Source of the DNA: Toxorhynchites rutilus septentrionalis
Lineage: Eukaryota > Arthropoda > Insecta > Diptera > Culicidae
DNA length: 64,000 bases
Direction: 5' to 3'
Assembly: GCF_029784135.1 (NCBI RefSeq)
Contig: NC_073746.1
Coordinates: forward strand, 158,771,108-158,835,107
Shown: positions 46,501-56,700 of the stretch, piece by piece
How positions within the stretch are numbered: the first letter of the stretch is position 1
How the letters are laid out: each line of letters begins with the position of its first letter
The notes under the pieces: generated by a model
Seen by the model: the letters and a program-made list of their open reading frames with translations, nothing else
What the model was told of the DNA's origin: nothing
Database searches by the model: none
Translations under genes and position numbers: made by a program

Positions 46501-47499
46501 GTTAGTGCGATATTAGGAACAACGTAAAACAATCAGCTTTTTATCCCTTGTCCATTACTATAATTACCATATTAGTTTATTATATCAAAAATTAATCGTC
46601 ATATCAGGAGCTCGCGCTTTACCATAATAGGGATGGGGTAGGAAAGCGTCTATTTTGTAACGAACAACGAGGACACTAACGCGAGTCGGTGTTGAAGGAT
46701 TTTTTTTATTTATACTTAATTTATTCTTCCAGTGAGCTTTTGTTCCATCGGTTTCTCTCACACGTGTGCGTGTTTCTACGTCTTTTAGCTAAATCTAATG
46801 TTAATATGCAACGAACACTGAGAAAAAAAAATCCTTCCTGATAGTCATTATTGCCTTATAACAGCATATATTGTATGTGTTATCTTCTTTATCTACAGCA
46901 TTAATATAACGACTAGGGTAAATGAACAGCAACCAATCACAGACACGAATATATAATATACACACAACACACATCATGCCTGTGTCCACAGAGAGGAAGA
47001 GGTAGAACAACCAAAAGCAGAATGAAATTCGGAACCAGAGGGGATAAAATATCGACAATAAGAACCCAAAAAAAACGCAGAAGCTAATAGTATTTGTGAA
47101 TTTGTTTTTTGTTTCTCATGAAAAAAGAATAGTTTAGTGTATAGTAGTGTCATATTTTTTCGTGTCAGAAAAATGTACTTAAAGTCAACAGTGGAGCAAA
47201 TCAAACGAATGATAACTTCCTAAGAAAATAATAAGCAAAATTGATCTCAGACCGTTCTGTGTAATTTGTAAGCAGTAATTGATAACGTAACGTCAGATAA
47301 TCGGGAAAAACAAACCCTGCAATCAATCGACCACTCTGTTTTCTTCGTGAGTATGCCGTCATCAAAATGTCATAAAATGTCAGGAATCTGCCTTTTTGTA
47401 GAAAATCATAAAATTTATTAGAGAACAATAGTTAGAGTATATAGGGATATCAGGAGTGCTTAGCCTTAGCCTACCTACCTACATATAAGACGAGAGCCG

Positions 47500-48080
47500 G
47501 GGTGGCTCGGGCTGTACCAAGAAGTCGTCTCCGTTCAACTCGTTTTTGGTCCGCATTTCGCAACGATCCCAGGTATCTCGCAACACTCGCATGTCACTTT
47601 CGATCTGGTCGAGCCATCGTGTGCGCGCTGTGCTCCTCTGTTTCTTATCGTCCGGCATTCTTGCGACATGTCCGGCTCACCGCATCCTTCTGTTTTTTTT
47701 TGCCAGATGTGCATTGGGGGTCTCTCTCAAAGCTGAGTGCATGAACTCATGGTTCATGCGTCTCCGCCTTCAGCTTGTACTCCACCGTAGATAGTCCGCA
47801 ACATTTTTCGCTTAAAGGCTCCAAGTGAGTTAAGGTCCTCAGCGAGCAATGTGGCCGTTTCAAGCACATAGAGAACCACCGGTCTAATCAGTGTTTTGTA
47901 CAGCTTCAACTTCGTGCGGCCGCGCACCCGATTCGTTCACAGGGTCTATCCGGTTCTCCTTGCTGGTAATGTTGTCGGCGCTTACCAACGATCCCAAATA
48001 CACGAACTTGTCTACTTCCTCAAGTTCGTCAACACGATTACCCGCGGTGGGAGGCTAGCGTTGGAGCCTCTTGCCCTCAG
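47500..48080 (-). pseudogene. Outer element: reverse transcriptase C-terminal remnant
   Basis: Minus-strand pieces resemble the same C-terminal region as the inner element: DKFVYLGSLVSADN at about 48025, a block like RKMLRTIYGGVQ near 47810 and AGHVARMPDDKK near 47660. Several stops are present. It resumes the outer element after the inner insertion. Confidence 0.65.
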
Positions 48081-49395
48081 ATTTTTATTTATTTACAATG
48101 ATTCAACATCCCATTGAGAGATTAGATCTGATTCACAACTTTTCGCCAATAAACACGATCCATGGCTGCAGTTCTCCAACTCCCTGCTGTACCGATTCTT
48201 GCCAAGTCCTGCTCCACCTGGTCCAACCGACTCGCTCGCTGGGCTCTTCTCCTTCTTGTTCCTACCGGATTCGATGCGAACACGATCTTTGCAGGGCCGC
48301 TGTCCGGCAATCTTGTAGCATTCCCTGCCCATCGCACTCGTCCAGCCTTTGCGGCTTTCTGGATGCTGGGTTCGCCGTAGAGTTGCGCCAGTTCGTGATT
48401 CATTATCCTTCTCCATACTCCGTTTTCCTGTACACTACCGTATATTGTTCTGAGCACTCGGCATTCGGAAATACCAAGCGCTTGTAGGTTCTCTTTATGC
48501 ATCGTCCATGCTTCGTGCCCATAGAGAACAACCGATCGAATTAGGGATTTGTAAATGGTACACTTCGTACGGAGTCGGAGTTTGTTGAACCTCAAGGATT
48601 TGCAGAGTCCATAGTAGGCACGACTTCCATTGACTACGCGTCTTCGAATTTCACGGCTGTTGTTGTTGTCAGTTGTTATGAACGAGCCAAGGTAGACAAA
48701 TTCCTCTACCACCTCGAGCTGTCGCCTTCGATCACAACACTACTTCCAAGAAGAACTCTGTTGCGATCTGTGCCTTCAGCTAGCATGTATTTAGTCTTAG
48801 ACGCATTGATCCCAAGCCCAATCAGCCCTGCTTCGTGTTTCAGTCGGGTATACAAGTCGGCTACCGTCGCATGTGTTCTTCCGATTATGTCCACGTCGTC
48901 GGCGAAGAAGATAAACTGACTTGTTGAAAATCGTGCCTCGCATGTTGAAGCCCGCTCTCCGTACAACACCTTCCAGCGCCACGTTGACGAGCAGACTGGA
49001 GAGTACATCGCCTTGTCGAAATGCCCTGTGAGTCTCAAATGATTCGGACAGCTCACCTGAGATCCGCACACCGTTCATCGTTGCCTGAATCAGTCTTATC
49101 AGCTTTCGGAGAAAGTCGTGTTCATCCATGAGCCTCCATAGCTGTCGTCGGTCGATTGTATCATATACGGCCTTGAAGTCAACGAAGATGTGGTGCGTAC
49201 GGACCTGGTACTCGCGGCACTTTTGGAGGATCTGTTGCAGTGTTAAAATCTGGCCCGAGCAACCGGGCATGAATTCGACCTGGTATCTTCCCACAATTCT
49301 ACTTACTGTTGACGATAGACGGCGGAAGAGGATCTGATACAGAATTTTGAAAGCACCATTCATGATTGTGGTGGCACGATAGTTACCACAATCCA
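48081..49395 (-). mobile_element. Inner 5'-truncated RTE-like element
   Basis: It begins inside the reverse transcriptase (CGNYRATTIMNGAFKILYQ) and carries FVDFKAVYDTI, FRQGDVLSSLLVNVAL and FADDVDIIG. It continues through VYLGSFITTDNN and VVLYGHEAWTM to WRKVVNQI, ending in an AAATAAATAAAAA-type tail at 48100-48081. Frame changes occur near 48800 and 48710; the last open frame is 48122-48712. It is a different subfamily from the outer element. The palm segment expected between the outer element's two halves is missing, so the insertion came with a target deletion or by template switching. Confidence 0.75.
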
Positions 49396-50006
49396 GCCTG
49401 TGTCGTATGCTGTCCTGAAGTCAATGAAAATGTGGTGCGTGGCCACGTTGTATTCCCTTCATTTTTGTAGAATCTGTCGGATTGAAAAAATTTGCCTGGT
49501 ACTCACCAACGAACCCCCTCGTTAAAGGTGATAGACGTTGGGATAGAATTTGGTAGGGTATTTTGTATGTGGCATTGATGAGCGTAATGTCACTGTAGTT
49601 GTAGTATTACAGATTGTCGCCTTTCTTGTAGATGGGACAGACGACTCTTTCCATCCACTCTTCCGGAAATTCTCCTCCCAGATCTTGCAAATAAACCAGT
49701 GCAATGCTCCTAGCAAGCGTTTCTCTACCATGTTCATAGAGCTCCCCCGGTAAGCCGTCATTACCGGTGGCTTTGTTGTTTTCAAATCTTCCAATTTCAC
49801 GCTGCATTTCATGGAGATCAGGGGGCTAGTACCCCGTCATTTGCTGCTGGCTTCCCCAGGTCAGTTCCATCTCCGCTTTCACTTGCTGCATCGCCATTCA
49901 GGTGCTCGTCGAAGTACTGCTTCAACCTGTCGATCACTTCGGCTTCGTTCGTGATGAGGTTTTTCTTCCACATCCTTGCATATGTCGGTTTGCGACACAC
50001 AGACAT
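49395..50006 (-). pseudogene. Outer element: linker and start of reverse transcriptase
   Basis: The minus strand shows a linker (ITNEAEVIDRLKQYFDEHLN at about 49960) and then the fingers block FENNKATGNDGLPGELYEHG followed by WMERVVCPIYKKGDN. It continues, in broken frames, to a palm A-like HFHFIDF(R)TAYDT region ending near 49400. There the sequence switches to another element that restarts the same domain. Confidence 0.75.
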
Positions 50007-50189
50007 TGCGGGATTGGGTTACTTCTCATAGAACGTTCGTGTTTCATTGACACGGAAGAGCTGTTCCAGCTGCCCATGATCACGGTTCTTCGGTTGGCGC
50101 TTCTTTCGTCTTAGAATCGTGGTTATGGCGTTCCGTGCCCGTCTGTGTTTGGCCAAGTTCTTCCTCGTTCGGGCCGTCAGGTAGTTCGC

Positions 50190-50984
50190 TCAAGTACGAT
50201 TTTGCTCCGCCACCGCTGCCTCGCATTCCCCATCATACCAGGCGTTTCTGCCGATCGGTGCTTCCATTCCTAGTGTATTCGTCTCGGATTTCCTGATGGC
50301 TGTGCGAATTCTGTACCAACCATCTTCAAGAGCTTGTGGGGGGTTCCGTAGCTGTTTGATGTCGAGCCGCAGGGATCGGCTATGTCGCATCTGATAAACA
50401 GTCGGCAGTTTTGAGCACTAAAAACCACTACTAGATAGTGATCTGAGTCGATATCCGCACTTCGATAGGTGCTTACGTTGGTAATGTCTGAAAAAACCCG
50501 TTCGTCGATGAGAACGTGATCAATTTGGTTTGCCGTTCGATGATGAGGTGATCTCCATGTGGCTTTATGGATGTCCTTGCGGGGAAAGAAAGTACTTCGG
50601 ACCCCATTCCTCGGGAAGCTGCAAAGCTCACGCATCGTTGGCCGTTGTCGTTCGTCTCGGTGTGCAGACTGTCATGTCCGATCACCGGTTTGTACATGTC
50701 TTTCCTATCGATCTGAGCGTTCACATTCCCGATGACAATCTTGCTATCTCGACGTGAACATACTCCAGCTGCGCGTAGAAGACTTCTCTCTCGACATTGG
50801 CTCTTCCTTCATGCGGGCAGTGAACATTGATGTTGCTGTAGTTGTAGAATCGGTCTCTTATCCTCAATACACACATTCTGTCGCTGATAACCTGCCATTT
50901 AATCACTCGACCTTGAATCCTGCCCAACAAAAAAGTCGGTACCCAGCTCGCCGCCGCTCTGATACTATTGGGGTCTGCGCCCAC
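50190..50984 (-). pseudogene. APE-type endonuclease domain of the RTE-like element
   Basis: Minus-strand frames give VLRIRDRFYNYSNINVHCPH, then VIGHDSLHTETNDNGQRCVS, then TANQIDHVLIDERVF with the catalytic-end motif DIDSDHYLVVV. These are the order and motifs of the exonuclease-endonuclease-phosphatase fold used by LINEs to nick target DNA. At least two frame changes (near 50720 and 50600) break the protein. A putative start lies upstream of 50984 and is not resolved. Confidence 0.8.
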
Positions 50985-52934
50985 ACATCTTTCGTACGTT
51001 CTCTCCTTCCCGACAATGCTCCTGCAGTGCTATAACACCAAAGTGACGCCACCCGGAATATTGAGCGATCTACAGATCCAAGTACCGAGCTTCCAATCGT
51101 CGTCTTTCATCCGTTGTCGATTGCTGCGATCCGTATTTCCTTCTTGATTGCTCGTAGTAATTTATTTCTCGCCATTCCATCCTCATATGGAGGCGATGGC
51201 TAGCCTCGTGACGGGACTGCTGTCTTAGGTGTAGCACAGCATTTCATATTTCAGCCACTCCTCTGGAGAACCGTCGCTGTTTAAGCTGTCCTAGAGTACA
51301 GCCACTCCGTTGTGTAGCTTATTTATCGTTACCCAGTATACACGGCGCGGAGGCGAGTGCAACGCGCATTACATCCCAGGAGAGTGCTTAGCATAAGTGT
51401 CGTAAATTTGTGTAAGCTCATTCCAGAATACTTTTTTTTTGCGGTACTAGAATTGATGGCGAATTACACTGTCGAACGGGAAATGCCTGAGTTTCAACAC
51501 TTGCTTTCAAAAGAGGCACTTTTTCGTTCTAACTATTTCTTCGATTTTTTTATCCTGGATTTGTGTTCGATCACCTGTTCCCCGAACTAACGCTATGATA
51601 TCAGTTTTCTGTCTACAGTACAAAGGTGTGCCTTATATTACCACGCAATTAAGTTGATAATCGTGTCTCCACTCGGCTTTGTTAGTTTTATTCGTATTCG
51701 ATTCCTTTCGACAGTGTATACGAACTTCTAGTACTTCGGAACACCCAAATCAATAGCATCACAATGTAGTGTGTAGGCGTTTTGCGTTGTTTTGCCTTTT
51801 CCCCTCCTCTATGTCTGATGTATTCGCAAGTAATGTTAACAACAGCAGACACAACTTATCACGAGAGGGAGTTGGTAGCAATATTATCTGTAAAAAATAA
51901 TACACACAAAAAAGGGAAACAAAACCGAGAACGAATCGAATCACGGTTATCGTACCGCCGTAATCCGTAATCTATACAGGTAGTGTGTACTCTAGTAGTA
52001 GATCTTCGCTGACTGAAGATGATTATAATACGGGGAAATGACGACCGAACCATATTTGTTAATAGGGAACTATCGAAATCAGCGCGCGCTAAACAAAAAA
52101 AAAGAACACTCACAGCACCACAAAACGATCGAAAACGCTAGCCCACTATAGCTAAGCAAAATATATACCTAAGCATATACTTTGTGACATCGTAGTTCTT
52201 GTTCTCCAGTAGCTAAAGTAAATATATTCCGAAATAGAGAGACGGACATTTATCGAAACGAATCAGATCCTCACATTCACACAAGACACACAACAATACA
52301 CACCACTGCAAATGAGAATGAGTATGTATAAATAAATGCAAAACCAACCTAGGGACTACAAGAAGAAGCAAGAAGATGAAAATCAAATAAGAAAACGACA
52401 TTTTTACGTTCAGCAAAGTTCAAATTGTACGATATCTTTATTCTTGAAAAAAAAACAAAACCTTTCTTTTAGTGCAGTATACAGAGTTTTTATTATATAT
52501 TAGATTTTTACACTCTACATATTAGGCAAAGACGAGAGGAAAAACAAGAAATGGGTGGCGTTTTTGTACGTAGAATCTACTAGTTATTTCTAATTTTTAA
52601 CGAAAACAAAGAGCAAAAGCAAACAAATAACTTGTATATTGTAGATGAGAAGTTCAAGTGAATATCGTCGCTTCTGACTCCATTTTGCTGCTTTAAAAAA
52701 ACAGACGTTTGACAAAAAAAAATCAATTGTTGATAAAACAAAGTGGAAGAAAAATGCAATTAAAAGAAGAAAACACAATACTAAATAATAAAAAAAAGTA
52801 ATGCAAAAAGAGAAAGAAACACAACTATATTCTTATTGATTGAGACTGTATATTCCATTGTGATAAAAACATAAATAATAAAAGGAAAATTAAAGTACGT
52901 TGATATAGTGAATGAGTAATACATTAATTTATGA

Positions 52935-52940
52935 AATAAA
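52935..52940 (+). terminator. Candidate polyadenylation signal AATAAA
   Basis: AATAAA at 52935-52940 (another at 52877-52882) is followed 35-55 bp later by a GT-rich stretch (GATTGTTTTGTTTTTTAC), the usual layout for cleavage and polyadenylation. It would end the host transcript just before the BEL element. Confidence 0.45.
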
Positions 52941-53214
52941 AGTAATTTGAAAATGGTTTACAAAATGTGCAAATTCGATTGTTTTGTTTTTTACATTTAG
53001 AAAGAAACTTCCTTCTATTCCTTCCACGAGGCGATTCGGATTCGATATCATCATAGGGATAAAACATGGTGACGAACTTTGGTAAGAATTTCCAACTTAT
53101 TTATTTTTGTGCTAGTAGGGTTAATACGGACATGTTAGGAAGAACTTCAATTATATCTGGAAACTCATGTTTCCAAAAATTTTAATGCAGTTTCTTGCAA
53201 TTCAATATACTGTT

Positions 53215-53686
53215 TGTTGCCACTGGGAGCACTGTTTGGGAAACGAGCGAAAAAGCTCAGCATGGAAAGCTCGAGAACCGAGAACTGTCAGCGGTACACA
53301 AACAGAAAACAAAGCGAAGGTGTATAGCAGAATAGCGGAGAAATTATTAGATTATTTGGAAAGTATAGTAGAATAGTTAGTAGAGATTGAAATTGATTTG
53401 ATTAGATAGGGATTATTGAGTGACTGGCACAGTAAGTACATATAAATAAGATTTGGAAGCTGACAATAATGAATTGTAATTTGAATAGGATTGTCAGCCG
53501 AAGCATTGCCGTCACGTATTTGAATTCAAAGATAGAAGACCGAAAAATGTAAGATGAAAATGCATATTGTTATTACATGAAATAAATATTTGAAAATTGC
53601 AGTTTAAAGCTGCTTCGCAACCACAAAAAGAGTTTTTAACTCGCACTGCGATCAGCTCGGAAAATCGGCCATTGTTCTCGCTAACA
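53215..53686 (+). repeat. 5' LTR of the BEL element
   Basis: 472 bp, starting TGTTGCCACTGGGAGCAC and ending TTCTCGCTAACA. It contains a TATA-like box and an AATAAA. It appears base-for-base identical to the 3' LTR. Confidence 0.95.
53441..53450 (+). promoter_or_regulatory. LTR TATA-like box
   Basis: TATAAATAAG lies about 227 bp into the 5' LTR, with the equivalent at 59848-59857 in the 3' LTR. It is the likely core promoter driving the genomic RNA. The 3' LTR copy could drive transcription outward into 60 kb. Confidence 0.55.
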
Positions 53687-53704
53687 AATCTTTAAAATTT
53701 TTCG

Positions 53705-56700
53705 ATGGCGGCCAATGCAGAAAATACGTCCCGACCACTAGAAGATGCGGAAAGAGGAAACTGCGCGAATTGTTCCTTGTCGGATTCATTCGACAATTTC
53801 GTGCAATGTGACCAATGCGATGCATGGTGGCACATGCAGTGCGCGGGAGTCGATGCTTCGATTGCAAACCAGAGTTTTGTGTGCAAAAATTGCACCCCGC
53901 ACAGCGTTTCATCTCACAGTTCTTCGAACCGTATTTCAGCCAGGGTGGCTCTCAAATTGAAGCTATTGGAGGAGCAAAATGCAATCGAGCTACGAGAGAT
54001 TGAGATTCGGAAGGAGTTTTTGCGGCAAAAATATGCATTGATAGAGCAACAGATAGATGACATGTGTGACAATACGAGCCAACGCAGCAAGGTTAGTCGG
54101 AGGTCCAGTCGTAAACGAGTAGAGCAGTGGATTCAGGATGCCGACCAAGTAGAAGGCGCCGATGTTCGAGAGAAACCCGAGCGGGGAGCAGCCTCACTGG
54201 AGCAGCCGAAAGACACACGCATTTCGAGAACGACTGATGGGAAACCACCATACCCTGAAGGCCAACCACGTCGGACATTGCTCGAATCACAGCTACAACA
54301 CGAATTTGTCGAGAGGAATCAGCAGAGCTACAGCGGCGCGATTCCTAAGGCGCATCCGAAAACACATCAGACAACAGCAGATCAGGTCTGGCCTCTGAAG
54401 CCTATTGTAGGTAACCCCTCCTTACTTACCCCTCCTGTACCGCATCAAGGTAAGCCGCTCCATGACAACAATAAAATGGATTCCGCTCATCCGAATTTTG
54501 ATACTGGTCTACAAGAGTTATACAAACAATTCGGGACACTTGGCCTTGCTCAAACATCAACGAGTAAAGTGCCTTACAGTGGGACAGTTCCTGTTACATA
54601 CGGACTCCCAACTATTTCTGGTGTGAATCCCGGCCTTTTTCCTACTGGGAACCACCAGCAACATTGCATTCCCCCCCTTGGAACAGTTCCTATCGTTCCG
54701 ACAACTTATAATGCAAATCCCGCAAGTGATATGAACGGAAGACATCCGTTTGGGAATGCCCAAAGCGAATATGTTCCAACACCCTCACAATTAGCTGCCA
54801 GACAAGTCATGCCACGTGATTTGCCTACGTTTTCGGGCAACCCTGTCGATTGGCCTATATTTATAAGCAGCTTCATTAACACAACTCAAGTTTGTGGATA
54901 TAGTAGTGCCGAGAACCTCTCCCGTATACAAAGATGTTTGAAAGGAGCCGCGTATGAAGCGGTAAAAAGCCGTTTATTATTACCTGAAACAGTTCCCCAG
55001 GTGCTAAATACACTTCAACTACTTTATGGACGGCCAGAATTACTGATCAACGCCCTTTTGGACAAAGTTCGTTCGGTTCCCGCACCGAAATCAGATAAAC
55101 TAGAAACACTCATCGATTTCGGGATGGCAGTCCAGAGTCTATGTGATCACTTGGAAGCAGCGGGTCAACGGGATCACCTTTCCAATCCATCGTTGCTTAT
55201 GGAGTTGGTGACCAAATTGCCAGCACACATCAAAATGGAGTGGGCGAGTTTCTCATTGCGATATCAAGTTGTAAACCTGAAGACCTTTGGAGAATTCATG
55301 ACAGGTATAGTGTCATCCGTTAGTAGAGTCACCTTGTACTCCGGGAGCTACGGCGCAAATTCTATGGTGGAGAAACCCAGATCGAGTCAGAGAGGAACAA
55401 TCAATGCACACGTCGATGAAAAGGAAATAAATCGAGAACCAATAAAGCTGTGCTGCATCTGCAAGAGGGGTGATCATCGTGTATATGATTGCGGACTATT
55501 CAAGTCATTTTCAGTGGATGGACGTTGGAAGAGTGTACAGCGTAATGCTCTGTGTCGAAGCTGCCTGAATGCACATGGGAGAAGAAGCTGCCGCACGGCG
55601 AGTCGTTGTGGAATTGGTGGCTGCGAGTTTCGCCATCATAAACTTCTACATTCGGATCGATCGAGTCATCCCGAGAATGAGCCATCGCTCAGAGCTACTG
55701 TGTCCGGAAATTACTCCCACGGTTCCTTCGAACAATCCTTGTTGTTTCGCATAGTTCCGGTCAAACTGTACGGTTCTCGTTCCAGTATCACTACCTTCGC
55801 ATTCCTCGATGAAGGATCGTCGATCACTCTAATTGAAGAGAAATTAGTGAATGAACTCGGCGTTAAAGGCAGGAGAGCACCGCTCTGTCTCTCATGGACA
55901 GGAGACGTGACACGAATGGAATCGGAATCAAAGAAAGTGGAGTTGAAGATATCCGGTTTGAACAATGAGAGGAAGTTGCAGTTGGAAGATGCACGTACAG
56001 TAAAGAAGTTGGCCTTACATGGTCAGAGTCTATGTTTTGATGATCTCGCGGCTAGGTATGGTTACCTTCGCGGATTACCAGTGGCCAGCTATGAGAACGC
56101 AAGTCCACGACTGCTGATCGGCATCGACAACTTGAGTCTGACCGTTCCGTTAAAAATGAGAGAAGGAAAAATACATGAACCTGTTGCAGTAAAAACCAGG
56201 CTAGGATGGTGTGTCTACGGTGGCAAAGGTTCTAAGCATACCCGTTGTTCATTGAACTACCATGCCTGTGATTGTGCCTGTGATCGGCAACTACACGATG
56301 AAGTGAAGGAATACTTCGCACTGGAAGATGTCGGTACGAAGGTAATCGGAGACTTGGAGTCTGCTGAAGACAGACGAGCTCGGAACTTAATGGAACAAAC
56401 CACCCGGCGAGTCAATGGGAGGTTCCAGACGGGCCTGCTATGGAGATACGATGTAATTGAGTTTCCGGACAGTTTTAATATGGCGTTACGTCGGCTTGAA
56501 TGTCTTGAACGAAGAATGGCACGGGATCCGCTGCTGAAAGAAAATCTTCAGAAGCAGCTGGTGGAGTACCAAGAGAAAGGCTATGCGCATCGGGCTTGTC
56601 GAGCCGATTTAGCACGATCAGACACGAAACGAGTATGGTACCTGCCGCTTGGAGCGGTGAGAAATCCCAAGAAACCTGAGAAAATACGACTTATATGGGA

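Larger units (their letters stand above)
47465..51381 (-). mobile_element. RTE-like non-LTR retrotransposon, compound
   Basis: An exact 11-bp duplication GAGTGCTTAGC flanks the unit (47454-47464 and 51382-51392). It reads on the minus strand. An endonuclease is at about 50984-50200, a reverse transcriptase start at about 49807-49400, and a 3' end at 47465 with short TAGG-type tandem units (TAGGTAGGTAGGCTAAG on the complement), a tail style seen in RTE-clade elements. The central palm is replaced by a second, 5'-truncated element (48081-49395). The C-terminal piece near 48060-47500 carries many stops. It lies inside the presumed 3' UTR of the host gene, antisense to it. Confidence 0.8.
43595..52960 (+). 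other. Probable long 3' UTR interrupted by a LINE
   Basis: After the stop, about 3.9 kb and then about 1.6 kb of unique AT-rich sequence lack recognisable elements, in sharp contrast to the flanks. Only one insertion (47465-51381) breaks it. Low-complexity tracts typical of long mosquito 3' UTRs are present, such as a GA run (44744-44768) and a C run (45840-45847). Candidate poly(A) signals near 52880 and 52935 could end it. Without the insertion the UTR would be about 5.4 kb. Evidence is compositional; no other gene was found in the interval. Confidence 0.5.
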
